64,000 nucleotides of DNA from Funiculus sociatus GB2-C1 (GCF_039962115.1 NZ_JAMPKJ010000017.1:31971-95970), one strand, 5' to 3'. Shown: positions 45,473 to 55,149, counted from the stretch's first letter. A program made the numbers and translations. The notes: generated from the sequence alone by a model not told the origin.

Positions 45473-45955
45473 ATGAGTAATCAACCGGAAACAACATTAG
45501 ACGCTTCCCATGCTGCACCTTCTCTCAAAGTGCTTGTCTTTAGTATGGGTAGCCTAAACTTGGCTTTGCGCGTTGAGTTAGTCTACAAAGTCCTCAATTC
45601 TACGCCCATTTATGGTGGTGGTGTCAATGGAGTGGGGATTGTCCATATGGGCGATCGCGAAGTTACTGTTTTGAATCTACAGCAGCGATTATTTCAATCC
45701 TCTAACACTAACGAAAACTATAAACAAGGCTACCTAATCGTTATCCAAAATACAGTAGGTGAACTTTATGGTATCCCCGTTGAAACCGTCCCAGCTTTGA
45801 TGGATGTACCATTATCCAGCATCCGAGTTTTACCAGAATCTTTCCGTAACTCTGATACTCTTGGGATAGCCAGTCATGTCGCTGTCATTTGTCAATTAGA
45901 GACTAATCTAACCTTATTTTTGTTAGATGTTGATAGTACAACCAAACTTTCTTGA
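45473..45955 (+). CDS. second CheW-like adaptor
   Basis: A 160-residue CheW-domain protein (LKVLVFSMGSLNLALRVELVYKVL, then VNGVGIVHMGDREVTVLNL and IVIQNTVGELYGIPVETVPAL). The frame opens at a TTG overlapping the end of the CheA gene, but the ATG at 45473 gives a normal start and leaves a 54-base gap. The usual NWRG-type motif is replaced by HMGDREV, as in divergent family members. It ends the operon. Confidence 0.82.
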   Translation: MSNQPETTLDASHAAPSLKVLVFSMGSLNLALRVELVYKVLNSTPIYGGGVNGVGIVHMGDREVTVLNLQQRLFQSSNTNENYKQGYLIVIQNTVGELYGIPVETVPALMDVPLSSIRVLPESFRNSDTLGIASHVAVICQLETNLTLFLLDVDSTTKLS

Positions 45956-46102
45956 GGAATATAGTTACCAATGGGCGCTCTCAAATTCGCTTAAAAATGG
46001 ACAGCACTGTCTCTGTGAGTGTTTACCTTGCGGTTGATGTCTGTTCAGGACAGAATTGGATGTAAATAAAGTAATTAAATCCAGCAACTTCGACAAACAC
46101 GG

Positions 46103-46612
46103 ATGATTGACCATAACCGCTTGTTTAAAGAACTCCTTACCACCTTTTTTGTGGAGTTCATAGACTTATTTTTGCCAGATGTAGTAACTTATCTAGAATG
46201 CAATTCGATAGAGTTTTTAGATAAAGAGGTCTTTACTGATGTAACCGCTGGAGAACGTTATGAAGCTGATTGAATCGTCAAGGCTCAATTTCGAGGTCAG
46301 GAATCTTTTTTCCTAATTCATGTAGAGAACCAAGGACAACATCAAACTAATGGCAAGCGGATGTTCCGCTATTTCTCTCGCTTGTCTGAAAAATTCGACT
46401 TGCCTGTGTACCCTGTGGTGGTGTTTTCCTATAACAGCCCCAAAACTCCAGAACCTAATGTTTATGAGGTAGCATTTCCTAATAAAGTTGTTTTGCAGTT
46501 CAAGTATGATGTCATTTAGCTAAATCAGCTTAATTGGCGAGATTTTGTGCGGCAACCCAATCCAGTTGCTAGTGCGTTAATGGCGAAAATGAACATTGCT
46601 ATGTCAAGATAG
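46103..46612 (+). pseudogene. Rpn-type PD-(D/E)XK nuclease/transposase-related pseudogene
   Basis: From the ATG at 46103 the frame reads a family-typical protein (IDHNRLFKELLTTFFVEF, then FRGQESFFLIHVENQGQH and FRYFSRLSEKFDLPVYPVVV), but it contains in-frame stops TGA at 46271 and TAG at 46517, and ends at a TAG near 46610 well before the usual length. These match the cyanobacterial Rpn family of recombination-promoting nucleases (DUF4351-associated). Two stops in otherwise well-preserved sequence indicate recent decay. Confidence 0.8.
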
Positions 46613-46659
46613 AAAAAATCTGTGCTGCTGAAAGCTTCATTATTTATAAATACTTGACG

Positions 46660-47232
46660 ATGACTCGCACGCGAACATTATTTCAGAACTCCCTCAAATT
46701 GGCTGGTGCTGCTGTCCTTATCCTTAGCTTGGTGGCGTGTGAAGCTATTTTTGGCCCTCCCACGTACCCAGTTAACAACGTTAGCGATGGGGATACTATT
46801 AATGTGAAGGATGGCGGTGGGAAAAACATCAGCGTGCGCTTTGCTTGCGTGGATGCTCCAGAAATTCCTCACACCAAAAAGGAAAAGGAAAGCAAAAAAA
46901 CAGCGGACAAAAACCAATTTCAGTGGGGATTTAAAGCGCAGCAGCGTTTGCAAGAACTGGTAAAACAAGGTGGCGATCGCGTCCGCTTAACTATCACCGA
47001 TACTGACCAGTATGGGCGCAAAGTGAGTGAGGTGCGCCTGCCTGATGGCACTTTTGTTCAAGAAGTTCTGGTCAAAGAAGGGCTGGTGCTGGTGTATCGC
47101 GAATACATAAAAGATTGTCCCAGTGCGGCTATTGTTGAGCAAGCAGAAGCTGAGGCAAAAAAGGCGAGACGCGGTGTCTGGCGAGACACAAAATTTGTGG
47201 AACCTTGGGACTGGCGGAGTGCAAGTAAATAG
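46660..47232 (+). CDS. thermonuclease (SNase-like) lipoprotein
   Basis: The ATG at 46660 is preferred over a TTG six bases upstream. Residues 1-27 are a lipoprotein signal ending in LVAC, so Cys at about residue 27 should be lipidated. The staphylococcal-nuclease fold follows: VSDGDTINVK, VRFACVDAPEIPH (Arg and Asp of the active site region), DTDQYGRKVSEVRL (Arg) and a final RRGVW. About 190 residues, family-typical. It likely degrades nucleic acids in the periplasm or at the cell surface. Confidence 0.87.
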   Translation: MTRTRTLFQNSLKLAGAAVLILSLVACEAIFGPPTYPVNNVSDGDTINVKDGGGKNISVRFACVDAPEIPHTKKEKESKKTADKNQFQWGFKAQQRLQELVKQGGDRVRLTITDTDQYGRKVSEVRLPDGTFVQEVLVKEGLVLVYREYIKDCPSAAIVEQAEAEAKKARRGVWRDTKFVEPWDWRSASK

Positions 47233-47315
47233 CGGAATCTGCCCACACCTTGAAGGGTGGGGCTACACAAACTTGCGTCCGCCTGCGCGGACTAAGAGAA
47301 AAATGAAGCATTCTG

Positions 47316-47340
47316 AAACCTGCCGGGGGTAGGTTTTGTT
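47316..47340. terminator. hairpin between convergent nuclease and LapA-like genes
   Basis: AAACCT pairs with AGGTTT, with a GCC/GGG-rich interior, followed by TTG and T-rich sequence. It lies between genes ending at 47232 and 47369. Confidence 0.5.
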
Positions 47341-47368
47341 TGAATAGCCGGGATTTCATGGGCAATAG

Positions 47369-47623
47369 CTATTCAAAATCTTCTTCGGCGTACTCAGATT
47401 GCAGCTGCCTGTTGCCACGCGACCAGAAAAGAGGCGCGATCGCACCACCAATTGCTCCCACACCAGCGCTAAAAGCCAGCACAACGCCTACTGGCATCTG
47501 AATTGACTCAAATGTAAAAAATTTCAGCGACACTGATGTGGCGTTCTGCACGGCAAGGATGGCGATCGCGCCCGCCCAAATCGCTAAAATTATGGATGTG
47601 AGTAAATTGGTAAAGGTTTTCAT
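47369..47623 (-). CDS. LapA-type two-helix membrane protein
   Basis: Starting at the ATG at 47623 (MKTFTNLLTSIILAIWAGAI) gives an 84-residue protein; the frame extends upstream to 47719 with unrelated residues. Two hydrophobic helices (about 5-25 and 43-66) are separated by VQNATSVSLKFFTF, the hallmark of the LapA/DUF1049 family, followed by an acidic tail (SEYAEEDFE). Such proteins are small membrane assembly factors in other bacteria; role here unknown. Separate from the sugar mutase gene behind it. Confidence 0.8.
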   Translation of the reverse strand: MKTFTNLLTSIILAIWAGAIAILAVQNATSVSLKFFTFESIQMPVGVVLAFSAGVGAIGGAIAPLFWSRGNRQLQSEYAEEDFE

Positions 47624-47784
47624 TGATTTTGTTAAACCTTGATTTACCCTAGATAGGGCGTCTCGCCTGCCATTATAAAACAGGACAGAAACCTGTTTTA
47701 CGAATATTAAGAAAGGCAAGACACCTGTTCTACGGATATTAAGAAAAGTCCCGGATCGCGGACACTCCTAACTCTTCCTTTCGC

Positions 47785-49224
47785 CTAAACTTTTGCTGGT
47801 TCCAACTTGTTAATCGTTTGTTCCATTTGTTGAGCGATTTGGCTTTGTTTTTCGGGAGAGTTTGTTTCCAGATAAACGCGCATCAGTGGTTCTGTACCTG
47901 AGGGACGCAAGAGTACCCAACTGCCATCTTCCAGGTAAAGTTTGATGCCGTCTTTGCGCCCTACTTCTTTGACTTTAATTCCCGCAACTTCTGTTGGGGG
48001 ATTTTTGGTGAAAGAATCGATGACAGCGGCTTTGTGGGCATCCTCTAAGTGCAAGTCTAGGCGTTGGTTGTACAGAGGGCCATCAGCTTCAGCGATCGCT
48101 TCTTCTACCAGTTGTGACAGTGGCTTACCTTCGTAGGCGATCGCTTCTGCCACTAGCATATCGGCTAAAATTCCATCTTTTTCGGGAATATGTCCGACAA
48201 TGCTCAGTCCGCCTGATTCTTCACCGCCAATCAGCACCTGCGTCTCGCGCATTTTCTCGCCGATGTATTTGAAGCCGACAGCAGTTTCGTAGATTTCCAA
48301 ACCGTATTTTGCAGCAAAGTTATCTAGCAGGTGGGTAGTAGCAACTGTACGAACAATCGCCCCAGTTTTGCCTTTATTTTTGATCAGGTGACGCGCCAGC
48401 AATAGCAGCACAGTGTTAGGTGTCAGCACATTGCCTTGTTCGTCTACAATACCGAAGCGATCGCTATCTCCATCCGTCGCCAAACCCAAATCCGCTTGAT
48501 CGCGGCGTACCGCTTCGACCAGTTCCTCCAGCTGTTCCCCTTTCGGTTCTGGCATTCCGCCGCCAAATAGGACATCGCGGTGTGTGTGGAATGACTCAAT
48601 TTCGCAACCGCAGTGTTCTAACACGGTATCCAAATATCCGCGAGAGGTGGAGTACAGAGCATCGTACTTCACATTCAGTCCGGCGCTCTTGATTCGCTCT
48701 ACATCCAGCAGCGTGTAAATAAACTGGAGATAATCTGGCTTCGGGTCAAAGGTAGAAATTTTATCGGTATTTTTGCCCGAAGCCGGCTCATCTGATGCCC
48801 CTTCAATATTGGCTACAATCGTGTCTGTAATTTCCGGAGTAGCTGGGCCAGCATAGTCGGGGATATACTTAATGCCGCAATAGGGTGCAGGGTTGTGAGA
48901 AGCGGTGAACATCAGCGCCCCTGCTGAGTTGAGAATTTTAGCGTTGTAAGCAATTACTGGAGTCGGACAATCCCGATCGACAATTTTTACTGTCCAGCCT
49001 AAGTCTACAAGAACTTCAGCAGCAGTACGGGCAAACTGGTCAGCTAGAAAACGGGTATCGTAAGCAATTAAAACTGGTCGGTCTTTAGAATAGGCGGTTT
49101 CGAGATAACTAGCGATCGCCCGCGTTACCTTACACACATTGGAGAAGGTAAAGTCCGAAGCGATAATTCCCCGCCATCCATCGGTGCCAAACTTAATTTT
49201 ATTGGAACTGCTGGCTACACTCAT
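47785..49224 (-). CDS. phosphoglucomutase/phosphomannomutase family enzyme
   Basis: An alpha-D-phosphohexomutase of 479 residues. The ATG at 49224, with GAGGAAG upstream, is preferred over a start at 49293. Motifs in order: FGTDGWRGI, the phosphoserine loop TASHNP, the metal loop TDGDSDRFGI, the sugar loop GGEESGGLS and the phosphate loop RPSGTEPLMRVY. All catalytic residues are present. It interconverts 1- and 6-phosphates of glucose or mannose for glycogen, nucleotide-sugar or exopolysaccharide synthesis; specificity cannot be told from the sequence. Confidence 0.92.
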   Translation of the reverse strand: MSVASSSNKIKFGTDGWRGIIASDFTFSNVCKVTRAIASYLETAYSKDRPVLIAYDTRFLADQFARTAAEVLVDLGWTVKIVDRDCPTPVIAYNAKILNSAGALMFTASHNPAPYCGIKYIPDYAGPATPEITDTIVANIEGASDEPASGKNTDKISTFDPKPDYLQFIYTLLDVERIKSAGLNVKYDALYSTSRGYLDTVLEHCGCEIESFHTHRDVLFGGGMPEPKGEQLEELVEAVRRDQADLGLATDGDSDRFGIVDEQGNVLTPNTVLLLLARHLIKNKGKTGAIVRTVATTHLLDNFAAKYGLEIYETAVGFKYIGEKMRETQVLIGGEESGGLSIVGHIPEKDGILADMLVAEAIAYEGKPLSQLVEEAIAEADGPLYNQRLDLHLEDAHKAAVIDSFTKNPPTEVAGIKVKEVGRKDGIKLYLEDGSWVLLRPSGTEPLMRVYLETNSPEKQSQIAQQMEQTINKLEPAKV

Positions 49225-49517
49225 CTTGACCACTTCCTCTTTATTCCACCTAAATACTACAAGACACCCATCGCTTTGAGATGTCGCCGCCAATCACAAA
49301 TAAGTGTGTTTACACAAGTTATTTGAATTTGACGGTAGAAAATCCGGATGGATCTGAGAATACGATAGAATTTACCCTTAATTTCAAACAAGAGTACCAA
49401 TCAGGTGTCAATTGCCCTAGCAAATGGTAAATTAGCTGCAACAGCAATATGAGTAATACGCGATCGCATCGCTTCCTCGTATGGGGAAAATCATCTCAAG
49501 AGGAGTTCTAAGCCATT

Positions 49518-50078
49518 GTGAGCCAGACTGACACCCCTACCCTACAAACACTTCAAGTTGACGTAACTCGCCTGCGCGAAGAGTTGCAAATGCGAGACCA
49601 ATTGGTTCAGCAGCTGTCTCAAGAACTATTCCGGCTGGTTAAGGGCAATGCCAACTTTATGCCCAAGCCGGAAGTTTCTGAGCGTCACATGGCTCAGATG
49701 AGAGCGCTGCGAGAACAACTGCAAGAAGTTGAACAGCAGGTAACTTTTTATCAAGAGCAGATTACTTCCCGCGATACGGAAATTTATCAATTGCGGCAGT
49801 CGGTACAGGAATTAACTGACCGTAGCCGGATGTTAGAGCAGGTGGTACAGGAGTTACCGCAAATTTATAAACAGAAATTTGCTGAACGCATGGCACCAGT
49901 CCGGGAGAAAGTGGCGATGCTGCAACGGGAAAACCGTCAACTCCACGCGGAGTTGCAAAGTGTCAGCTATCGTCTAGCGATAAGAACCCGCCGCACGACA
50001 ACAACGGGCATTGATTTGCCTAGTTTCCCCCGCATGGGTAATGCTCCTGGCCCTATTCCTACCTTTGGTCATGCGTAA
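49518..50078 (+). CDS. coiled-coil protein, hypothetical
   Basis: A 186-residue protein from a GTG at 49518. Residues 10-155 are almost entirely predicted helix with heptads (LREELQMRDQLVQQLSQEL, VEQQVTFYQEQI, LQRENRQLHAELQ) and contain no Cys. The C-terminal 30 residues are Thr/Pro/Gly-rich. No named family recognised. It overlaps the next gene by eight bases, which indicates translational coupling; a shared function is inferred. Confidence 0.7.
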   Translation: MSQTDTPTLQTLQVDVTRLREELQMRDQLVQQLSQELFRLVKGNANFMPKPEVSERHMAQMRALREQLQEVEQQVTFYQEQITSRDTEIYQLRQSVQELTDRSRMLEQVVQELPQIYKQKFAERMAPVREKVAMLQRENRQLHAELQSVSYRLAIRTRRTTTTGIDLPSFPRMGNAPGPIPTFGHA

Positions 50079-50799
50079 AGTTCTGATTGTGGTTGATGCG
50101 GAGGTTGATGAAACTGGGGCAATAATCGCAGCATCGCCCACAACAGCGCAAATGGTGTCCGCGCTTAAGGCAAATAGCCTGACGATAGGCGCAACCGCCC
50201 AAACAAAGCCCGCTTTTGCGGGCTTACAAAACCAAGCAGAAGCGCTAGTAGTAAGCACTCAGTGGTTAATTATCAACAAACAACTGACCAGTGACAACAA
50301 ACTAATTTGGTGTCCTTTGACGTTGAATTTACCGGAAAATTTGGATTTTCCAGCTCAGAGCGTCTACAATGCTTGCCGCGATGTAACAGGTTTGCGCCAG
50401 CTGGTTGAGCAATTAGGATACGCCACAGGTGTCGGAAATTTCTGGTTAGCAGTGGTTCTCACCGCGAAAGGGCCGCTCTACAGCGAGGTAATTGGTAAAG
50501 ATGAGGTGAGTGAAGGCTTAAAATACCGGATGCCTGTGCATCTATCGGACTCGCAGCGTCAGCCACTTTACCAGCTAGGGTATAAGCTGCTGCAATATTT
50601 ATCAGCTCCACCAAGCGTTTATTTATTACAGTTCGGGTTTAGCGATCAAAATCTGGTTTTTGACCGACTTTTGCCGTTTCCAGCTCCAAGCGCGATCGCC
50701 AGCATCGGCATCCAAAAGCCAGATTTATTTGTTTGTCACTGGCACTGCTTGACTGGGCAGCCAATTTATGATCTAGAAATCATCCCAACAAAATTATAA
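50071..50799 (+). CDS. conserved hypothetical protein, coupled to the coiled-coil gene
   Basis: The ATG at 50071 (MRKVLIVVDAEVDETGAIIA) overlaps the previous stop and gives 242 residues; a longer upstream frame is unlikely. The protein is soluble, without signal or helices of membrane type. Conserved-looking stretches include LLQYLSAPPSVYLLQFGFSD and FVCHWHCLTGQPIYDLEI at the end. I recognise no catalytic motif and do not assign a function. It lies 36 bases before tsaB, so the three genes may form one unit. Confidence 0.6.
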   Translation: MRKVLIVVDAEVDETGAIIAASPTTAQMVSALKANSLTIGATAQTKPAFAGLQNQAEALVVSTQWLIINKQLTSDNKLIWCPLTLNLPENLDFPAQSVYNACRDVTGLRQLVEQLGYATGVGNFWLAVVLTAKGPLYSEVIGKDEVSEGLKYRMPVHLSDSQRQPLYQLGYKLLQYLSAPPSVYLLQFGFSDQNLVFDRLLPFPAPSAIASIGIQKPDLFVCHWHCLTGQPIYDLEIIPTKL

Positions 50800-50835
50800 A
50801 AATGTCAAGCGATCGCTCCCTGTAGGCTACTGAGT

Positions 50836-51513
50836 ATGGATTCCGTGCAGTTTAATTCCAATAAATACGGCTTAGCACTCCACACCAGCAGCCCCGAACT
50901 GGGTTTAGCCTTAAGCAATTTTGCGGGAAATTCGCGTTCTTCTACCTGGGATTTAGGGCGGGATTTATCAAGTCATTTACATCAACATCTAGCTGAGTTC
51001 ATGCAGCCCCAAACGTGGGCAGATTTGGCGTTTATTGCCGTAGCAATTGGCCCCGGTAGTTTCACCAGCACTCGCATCGGTGTCGTCACTGCCCGTACAC
51101 TAGGGCAACAGTTGAATATTCCCGTGTTTGCCATTTCCACCTTGGCAGCTGTTGCTTGGTCGCATTTAGGATTAGCAAAGGACAACGGAAAAAATGCGAT
51201 CGCTATCCAGATGCCAGCCCAACGCGGTCAATTATTTGCCGCCATTTATCAAGTTTCCCCATCCGGTTCAGGACTTACCCAATTGTTGCCAGATACGGTG
51301 CTAACACCGACAGCATGGCACCAAACCCTAGAAACGCAGTCTAATACCTCCTATCAGCTAATTGACATCCCTGCTGGCGGTGGACTGGGTGATTCAGTTT
51401 CCAGCGTATTAGAACTTGCCTATCTAGATTGGCAAAAAGAAAAGCGCCCCCACTGGTCGGAAGCGCTACCGTTTTATGGTCAACATCCAGTTGAAGACAA
51501 ACCAGCTGGGTAG
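50836..51513 (+). CDS. tsaB: tRNA threonylcarbamoyladenosine biosynthesis protein TsaB
   Basis: A 225-residue member of the ASKHA-like TsaB family, which dimerises with TsaD to make t6A37 in ANN-decoding tRNAs. Recognised by LALHTSSPELGLAL at the N-terminus, the invariant AIGPGSFTSTRIGVVTARTLGQQL (quoted here as GPGSFTSTRIG and ARTLGQQL), and QMPAQRGQLFAAIY. The ATG at 50836 gives the typical start. Downstream of the two hypothetical genes in a probable operon. Confidence 0.93.
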   Translation: MDSVQFNSNKYGLALHTSSPELGLALSNFAGNSRSSTWDLGRDLSSHLHQHLAEFMQPQTWADLAFIAVAIGPGSFTSTRIGVVTARTLGQQLNIPVFAISTLAAVAWSHLGLAKDNGKNAIAIQMPAQRGQLFAAIYQVSPSGSGLTQLLPDTVLTPTAWHQTLETQSNTSYQLIDIPAGGGLGDSVSSVLELAYLDWQKEKRPHWSEALPFYGQHPVEDKPAG

Positions 51514-51597
51514 GTCTAACAACAACCCCAACCAAAAATAATCACCAAATCTGATTCTGATAAAGATGTCTCAAGCAACTTGCTTGAATACTTAGAA

Positions 51598-52743
51598 CTA
51601 CCGCCGCAAACTCCGGGGATCGAGGGCATCCCGCAAACCATCTCCCAGCAAATTAAACGCCAACACCGTGAGGATAATCAACAGCGCCGGAGGCCAGATC
51701 AACCAAGGCTGCAACACTAAAATTGAAGCATTAGTCGCCAACGACAGCATATTTCCCCAAGAAGGGTCGGGCTGCTGAATGCCAAGCCCAATCAAACTGA
51801 GTACCGATTCTGCCACGATAAACCCAGGCACCGCCAGCGTTGCTGAGATAATTATGTAAGTAGCTGTCTGCGGCAAAACGTGACGCACAATAATGTAAAG
51901 TGGTTTCGCGCCCATTGCTCGTGCGGCTTGCACAAATTCTCGCTCTTTAATTGATAGCACCTGTCCCCGAATCACCCGCGCTAACCCAGCCCAGCCGATG
52001 AACGAGGTAATCAGCACAATCAACAAAAACCGCTGGGCGCTGCTGAGGCCAAGTGGCAGCACTGCGGCAAGGGAAACTAGCAGATACAGGCTGGGAATGG
52101 TCATCAGCACTTCCACGGCACGCATTAAAATGCCGTCAACCCAGCCACCGACGTAGCCAGAAATCCCCCCCGCTAACATACCCAGTGGGAAGGAAATGAT
52201 AATTCCCACTAAGCCGATGCTGAGGCTTATTCTGCCACCATGCAGCAGGCGGCTGAACTGATCGCGCCCCTGTTCATCGGTGCCTAATAAGTTCAGTTTG
52301 CCTTCTCCAACAGCGCCGAAGAGGTGCCAATCCAAAGGAATGCCCGGAAATATTTCTACCTCATCAAATTTGGGCGGCAATGGCAGGCGCAGCTGAAACA
52401 GTTGGTATTTTGCTCCCCGGACAAAAAAGCGTACTGGTGACGGTTTTTGGAAGTTTACAGTTAATTTGCGATCGCCTGTCTCGATATCTGTTGGCCCCTG
52501 AGTCGTAGGATAAACGTGAGGCCCAATAAACTCTCCTGCTTGGTTGCGCCAGTATATCTTGGTAGGTTCCAACAAGGAAGTATTTGGCTGCACGTCACAC
52601 AGGCCATTAGACAGGTCATAAGTGTCACACGGACGGTAAGGAGCCACAAAATCAGCGAAAATTACTGCTAAATAGAAAACTATCAGCAACACAGCCCCTG
52701 ATCTTGCCAAGGGATTATTTTTTAATTTTTGCCACCAGTTCAT
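51598..52743 (-). CDS. ABC-transporter permease, OppC/DppC type
   Basis: Inner-membrane permease of an oligopeptide/dipeptide/nickel-type importer, 381 residues. Helix 1 is at about 15-35; then a large extracytoplasmic insertion (about 40-145) bears IYWRNQAGEFIGPHVYP and a tract of short strands, larger than in E. coli DppC; the five-helix permease core follows from about 165. The coupling EAA-type loop is ARAMGAKPLYIIVRHVLPQ. No second permease, ATPase or binding protein is in the window, so the partners are elsewhere. Confidence 0.9.
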   Translation of the reverse strand: MNWWQKLKNNPLARSGAVLLIVFYLAVIFADFVAPYRPCDTYDLSNGLCDVQPNTSLLEPTKIYWRNQAGEFIGPHVYPTTQGPTDIETGDRKLTVNFQKPSPVRFFVRGAKYQLFQLRLPLPPKFDEVEIFPGIPLDWHLFGAVGEGKLNLLGTDEQGRDQFSRLLHGGRISLSIGLVGIIISFPLGMLAGGISGYVGGWVDGILMRAVEVLMTIPSLYLLVSLAAVLPLGLSSAQRFLLIVLITSFIGWAGLARVIRGQVLSIKEREFVQAARAMGAKPLYIIVRHVLPQTATYIIISATLAVPGFIVAESVLSLIGLGIQQPDPSWGNMLSLATNASILVLQPWLIWPPALLIILTVLAFNLLGDGLRDALDPRSLRR

Positions 52744-53064
52744 AAAGTTATGAGTTATAAATTATGAGTTCTGAATTAAATGATAAGCCAGTATCTAGAA
52801 TTTCATAGTTTATTCTGATTCCTAACTTATAGCCGTTCTCGGTTGATTTAAATACAGTCGGAACCTTTCCCCCAAGCCCCTTCCCACCTCTCCCTATTCC
52901 TCCCCTACCAGGCGAGGGTAAAGGAAAATTTTGTTCTTGGAAGGGGGCTAATTTGAAAGCCTCTCTCCGGAATTGGAGAGAGGTTTAAAGAGGTCAAAAT
53001 TGTACCGCATACCAATGAGAGCCGCTATATTTGCTTTTAACTCAAAATTCAAAACTTAAAACTC
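52744..53064. other. intergenic region with CT-rich repeats
   Basis: About 320 bases. It contains CCCCAAGCCCC and CTTCCCACC/GGAAGGGGG segments that are partly complementary (52870-52950 with 52985 region) and AGCCTCTCTCCGGAATTGGAGAGAGG at about 52960-52985, a 9-bp palindrome-type hairpin. No gene seen. Likely end-of-gene repeat debris for both genes. Confidence 0.4.
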
Positions 53065-53937
53065 TTACCTAAGCTGCCCCTCCAGTTGTCTCCGCTCATC
53101 TTCAGCACTTTCGTGTTCAACAACAAACACATTCGAGTAGAGGTTAGCAATGATTTGTTTACCTTGCTGTGTTAGCTGTAAGTAACGGAGCGCATCCTGA
53201 ATATACGGGAATACTCCATGCCAGTAAAACTTGGGATAGTTCCGCCGCAAATCTCCCGGATGCTTATAATTCAGGGCTTTATTCACGCCCGTTTCTTCAA
53301 ACTCATAATACAGCGCCCCGATTTTCTTTAGATAGCGGGGATCGCTGAGCTGACCAATCAAGTCAGAGGCACGAACCAAGCCTGGATAATTGACAGTATC
53401 TTGATGATCCTCTGCTGTTGGCACCGGGAAACGGGTTAGTTCGATATTGTGCTTTATCACCTCAGCGTCAATCAGCTTATGACCGCCAAAGCGTTCCTCA
53501 ATAAATTGTTTTGCTCGATCTACATGGTAAGGTGTCAAAGAAGCATCGCTCGATCCGCGAGGCACAGAAACCATTTCTCCATCTTTCCCGGTGGAGTAAA
53601 GTCGTTCCTCGTCTCTATCTTGGCGACACACTCCTTTAACGTAGCCGATGTCATGGCAAACTACGGAGATGATGAAGTGTAACCAGTCTTCACAGGACAC
53701 TCCACCCTCACGAATGTGTCTCCCCCGTAAGATTTCCTGTCCCACCAGAGCTACTAAGATCGAGTGTTCTACGTTGTGATAGAGGGCATCGCTGTTAGCA
53801 ATGTTTTCCAGAGCCATAGACCCCGCCCAGGCGATGATGTCTTCGTAGTCGGGCTTATAGCCGCCGTAGGTGCGACGATAGCCTTCACGAATGCTTTGAA
53901 CAAAACTGTCAATTAAAATTTCTGTTGCGTTAAACAT
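53065..53937 (-). CDS. HD-domain metal-dependent phosphohydrolase
   Basis: A 290-residue protein with HD-superfamily metal ligands: His in YHNVEHSIL, the His-Asp pair in ISVVCHDIGYV and a distal Asp in LVRASDLIGQL. The cyanobacterial family is of the Npun_R2479 type as I recall, with unknown substrate. The protein is soluble. Nucleotide or cyclic-nucleotide phosphohydrolase activity is plausible from the fold. Confidence 0.82.
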   Translation of the reverse strand: MFNATEILIDSFVQSIREGYRRTYGGYKPDYEDIIAWAGSMALENIANSDALYHNVEHSILVALVGQEILRGRHIREGGVSCEDWLHFIISVVCHDIGYVKGVCRQDRDEERLYSTGKDGEMVSVPRGSSDASLTPYHVDRAKQFIEERFGGHKLIDAEVIKHNIELTRFPVPTAEDHQDTVNYPGLVRASDLIGQLSDPRYLKKIGALYYEFEETGVNKALNYKHPGDLRRNYPKFYWHGVFPYIQDALRYLQLTQQGKQIIANLYSNVFVVEHESAEDERRQLEGQLR

Positions 53938-54223
53938 TCTGGGTACTCGCGCTTTTCTCAGTGCCGTGAGAGGGGAGATACTGAAATCTAGGAATAATTG
54001 AGCGGCGAGACTCTAACTTTACAAAAGACGCGATCGCTTTTAACTTGGCACTAGGCCAACAATACAGCGCATCTGAGAATAAAGCATTTGTCTCTGTCTT
54101 ACGAAATAGATACACCCCCTACACCTTCAGGATGCACTAAATTTCGGCGGTTGGTGTTGTCAACTGTCATGGTGCTTTGTGTTTCTCATCACAACCGCCA
54201 GCTTTGGTTTTGAAAGGTTCACA
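53938..54223. other. intergenic region, no gene seen
   Basis: 286 bases between two minus-strand genes; short frames present carry no recognisable features. One HIP1 octamer lies at 54030-54037. It should hold the promoter of the HD-domain gene. Confidence 0.4.
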
Positions 54224-54264
54224 GATGAGGTGGGAATCTAGATTCTTCGATTCCTACCTCATCC
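54224..54264 (-). terminator. hairpin terminator of the alpha/beta hydrolase gene
   Basis: GATGAGGT-g-GGAATC pairs with GATTCC-t-ACCTCATC around a 10-base loop; it overlaps the stop codon of the upstream (minus-strand) hydrolase gene. Confidence 0.7.
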
Positions 54265-55149
54265 TTTTAGAATAGGGGGGCGCAAAAAGTTTAATAGTTC
54301 TCGGTTGACAGTTTGGGGAACTTCCTGCTGCATCCAGTGACCGCAGTGACTAACGAATTTGAGCTTGAAAGGCGCATTTATCAAGCGTTCCATGCCTTCG
54401 GTGAGTTTTTGACCAAAAAAGGCATCTTCTTCGCTCCACAGCATCAAGGTGGGTACAGTGATCGGTTCAGGCGATCGCCCCCAATGGTGCAACCAACTCT
54501 GCGGCGACAGGGAGGAGCGATAATAGTTCATCGCCGCCGCCAGCACCCCAGGTTTTGCCAATGCCTCTTGATACCGCTGGGTATCTTCTGCGGTAAACGC
54601 TCCTTTGCGAACCGCTTGTTCCCGAAACACGTTGTTCACAAAATCTTTTAAATTTTGTCGAATCAGCCACTCTGGTAAACCAGGAATTTGAAACGCCAGC
54701 ACATACCAGCTGCGACGCAGTTGATCTAAGTTTCCAGCAAGTTCCTGCCAAAACCTGTATGGGTGCGGCGCATTCAAAATTGCCAGTCTATTCAGAACTT
54801 GGGGAAACTTCTGGGCAAGATTCCACGCGATTAATCCACCCCAGTCGTGACCTACAATATGCGCCCGGACATAGCCTAAATTTTCAATCAATCCCCGAAT
54901 ATCAGCACTTAGGGTATCCAGGTCATAACCGCTAAGCGGCTTATCCGAATCGTTGTATCCCCGCAAATCGGGAACCACTACTTTAAAATGACGGGCTAGT
55001 GCTGGTATTTGATGCCGCCAGGAATACCAAAACTCTGGAAATCCGTGCAGCAGTATCACCAGCTCCCCCTGTCCTTGGGTCACGTAGTGTAAGTGAATGT
55101 CGTTCGTCTCAATAAACTGGTGTTGCCATTCAAAATTGACAGCAGTCAT
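54259..55149 (-). CDS. alpha/beta hydrolase, epoxide-hydrolase-like
   Basis: A 296-residue alpha/beta hydrolase. Oxyanion motif LLHGFPEFWYSWRHQ (HGFPE), nucleophile elbow VGHDWGG with Asp as nucleophile, cap domain about 130-220, and the catalytic His near the C-terminus in HCGHWMQQEVP; the acidic partner is in WSEEDAFF. The HGFPE and GHDWGG pair is typical of epoxide hydrolases, though haloalkane dehalogenases are close. No signal peptide, so cytosolic. Full length. Confidence 0.9.
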   Translation of the reverse strand: MTAVNFEWQHQFIETNDIHLHYVTQGQGELVILLHGFPEFWYSWRHQIPALARHFKVVVPDLRGYNDSDKPLSGYDLDTLSADIRGLIENLGYVRAHIVGHDWGGLIAWNLAQKFPQVLNRLAILNAPHPYRFWQELAGNLDQLRRSWYVLAFQIPGLPEWLIRQNLKDFVNNVFREQAVRKGAFTAEDTQRYQEALAKPGVLAAAMNYYRSSLSPQSWLHHWGRSPEPITVPTLMLWSEEDAFFGQKLTEGMERLINAPFKLKFVSHCGHWMQQEVPQTVNRELLNFLRPPILKG

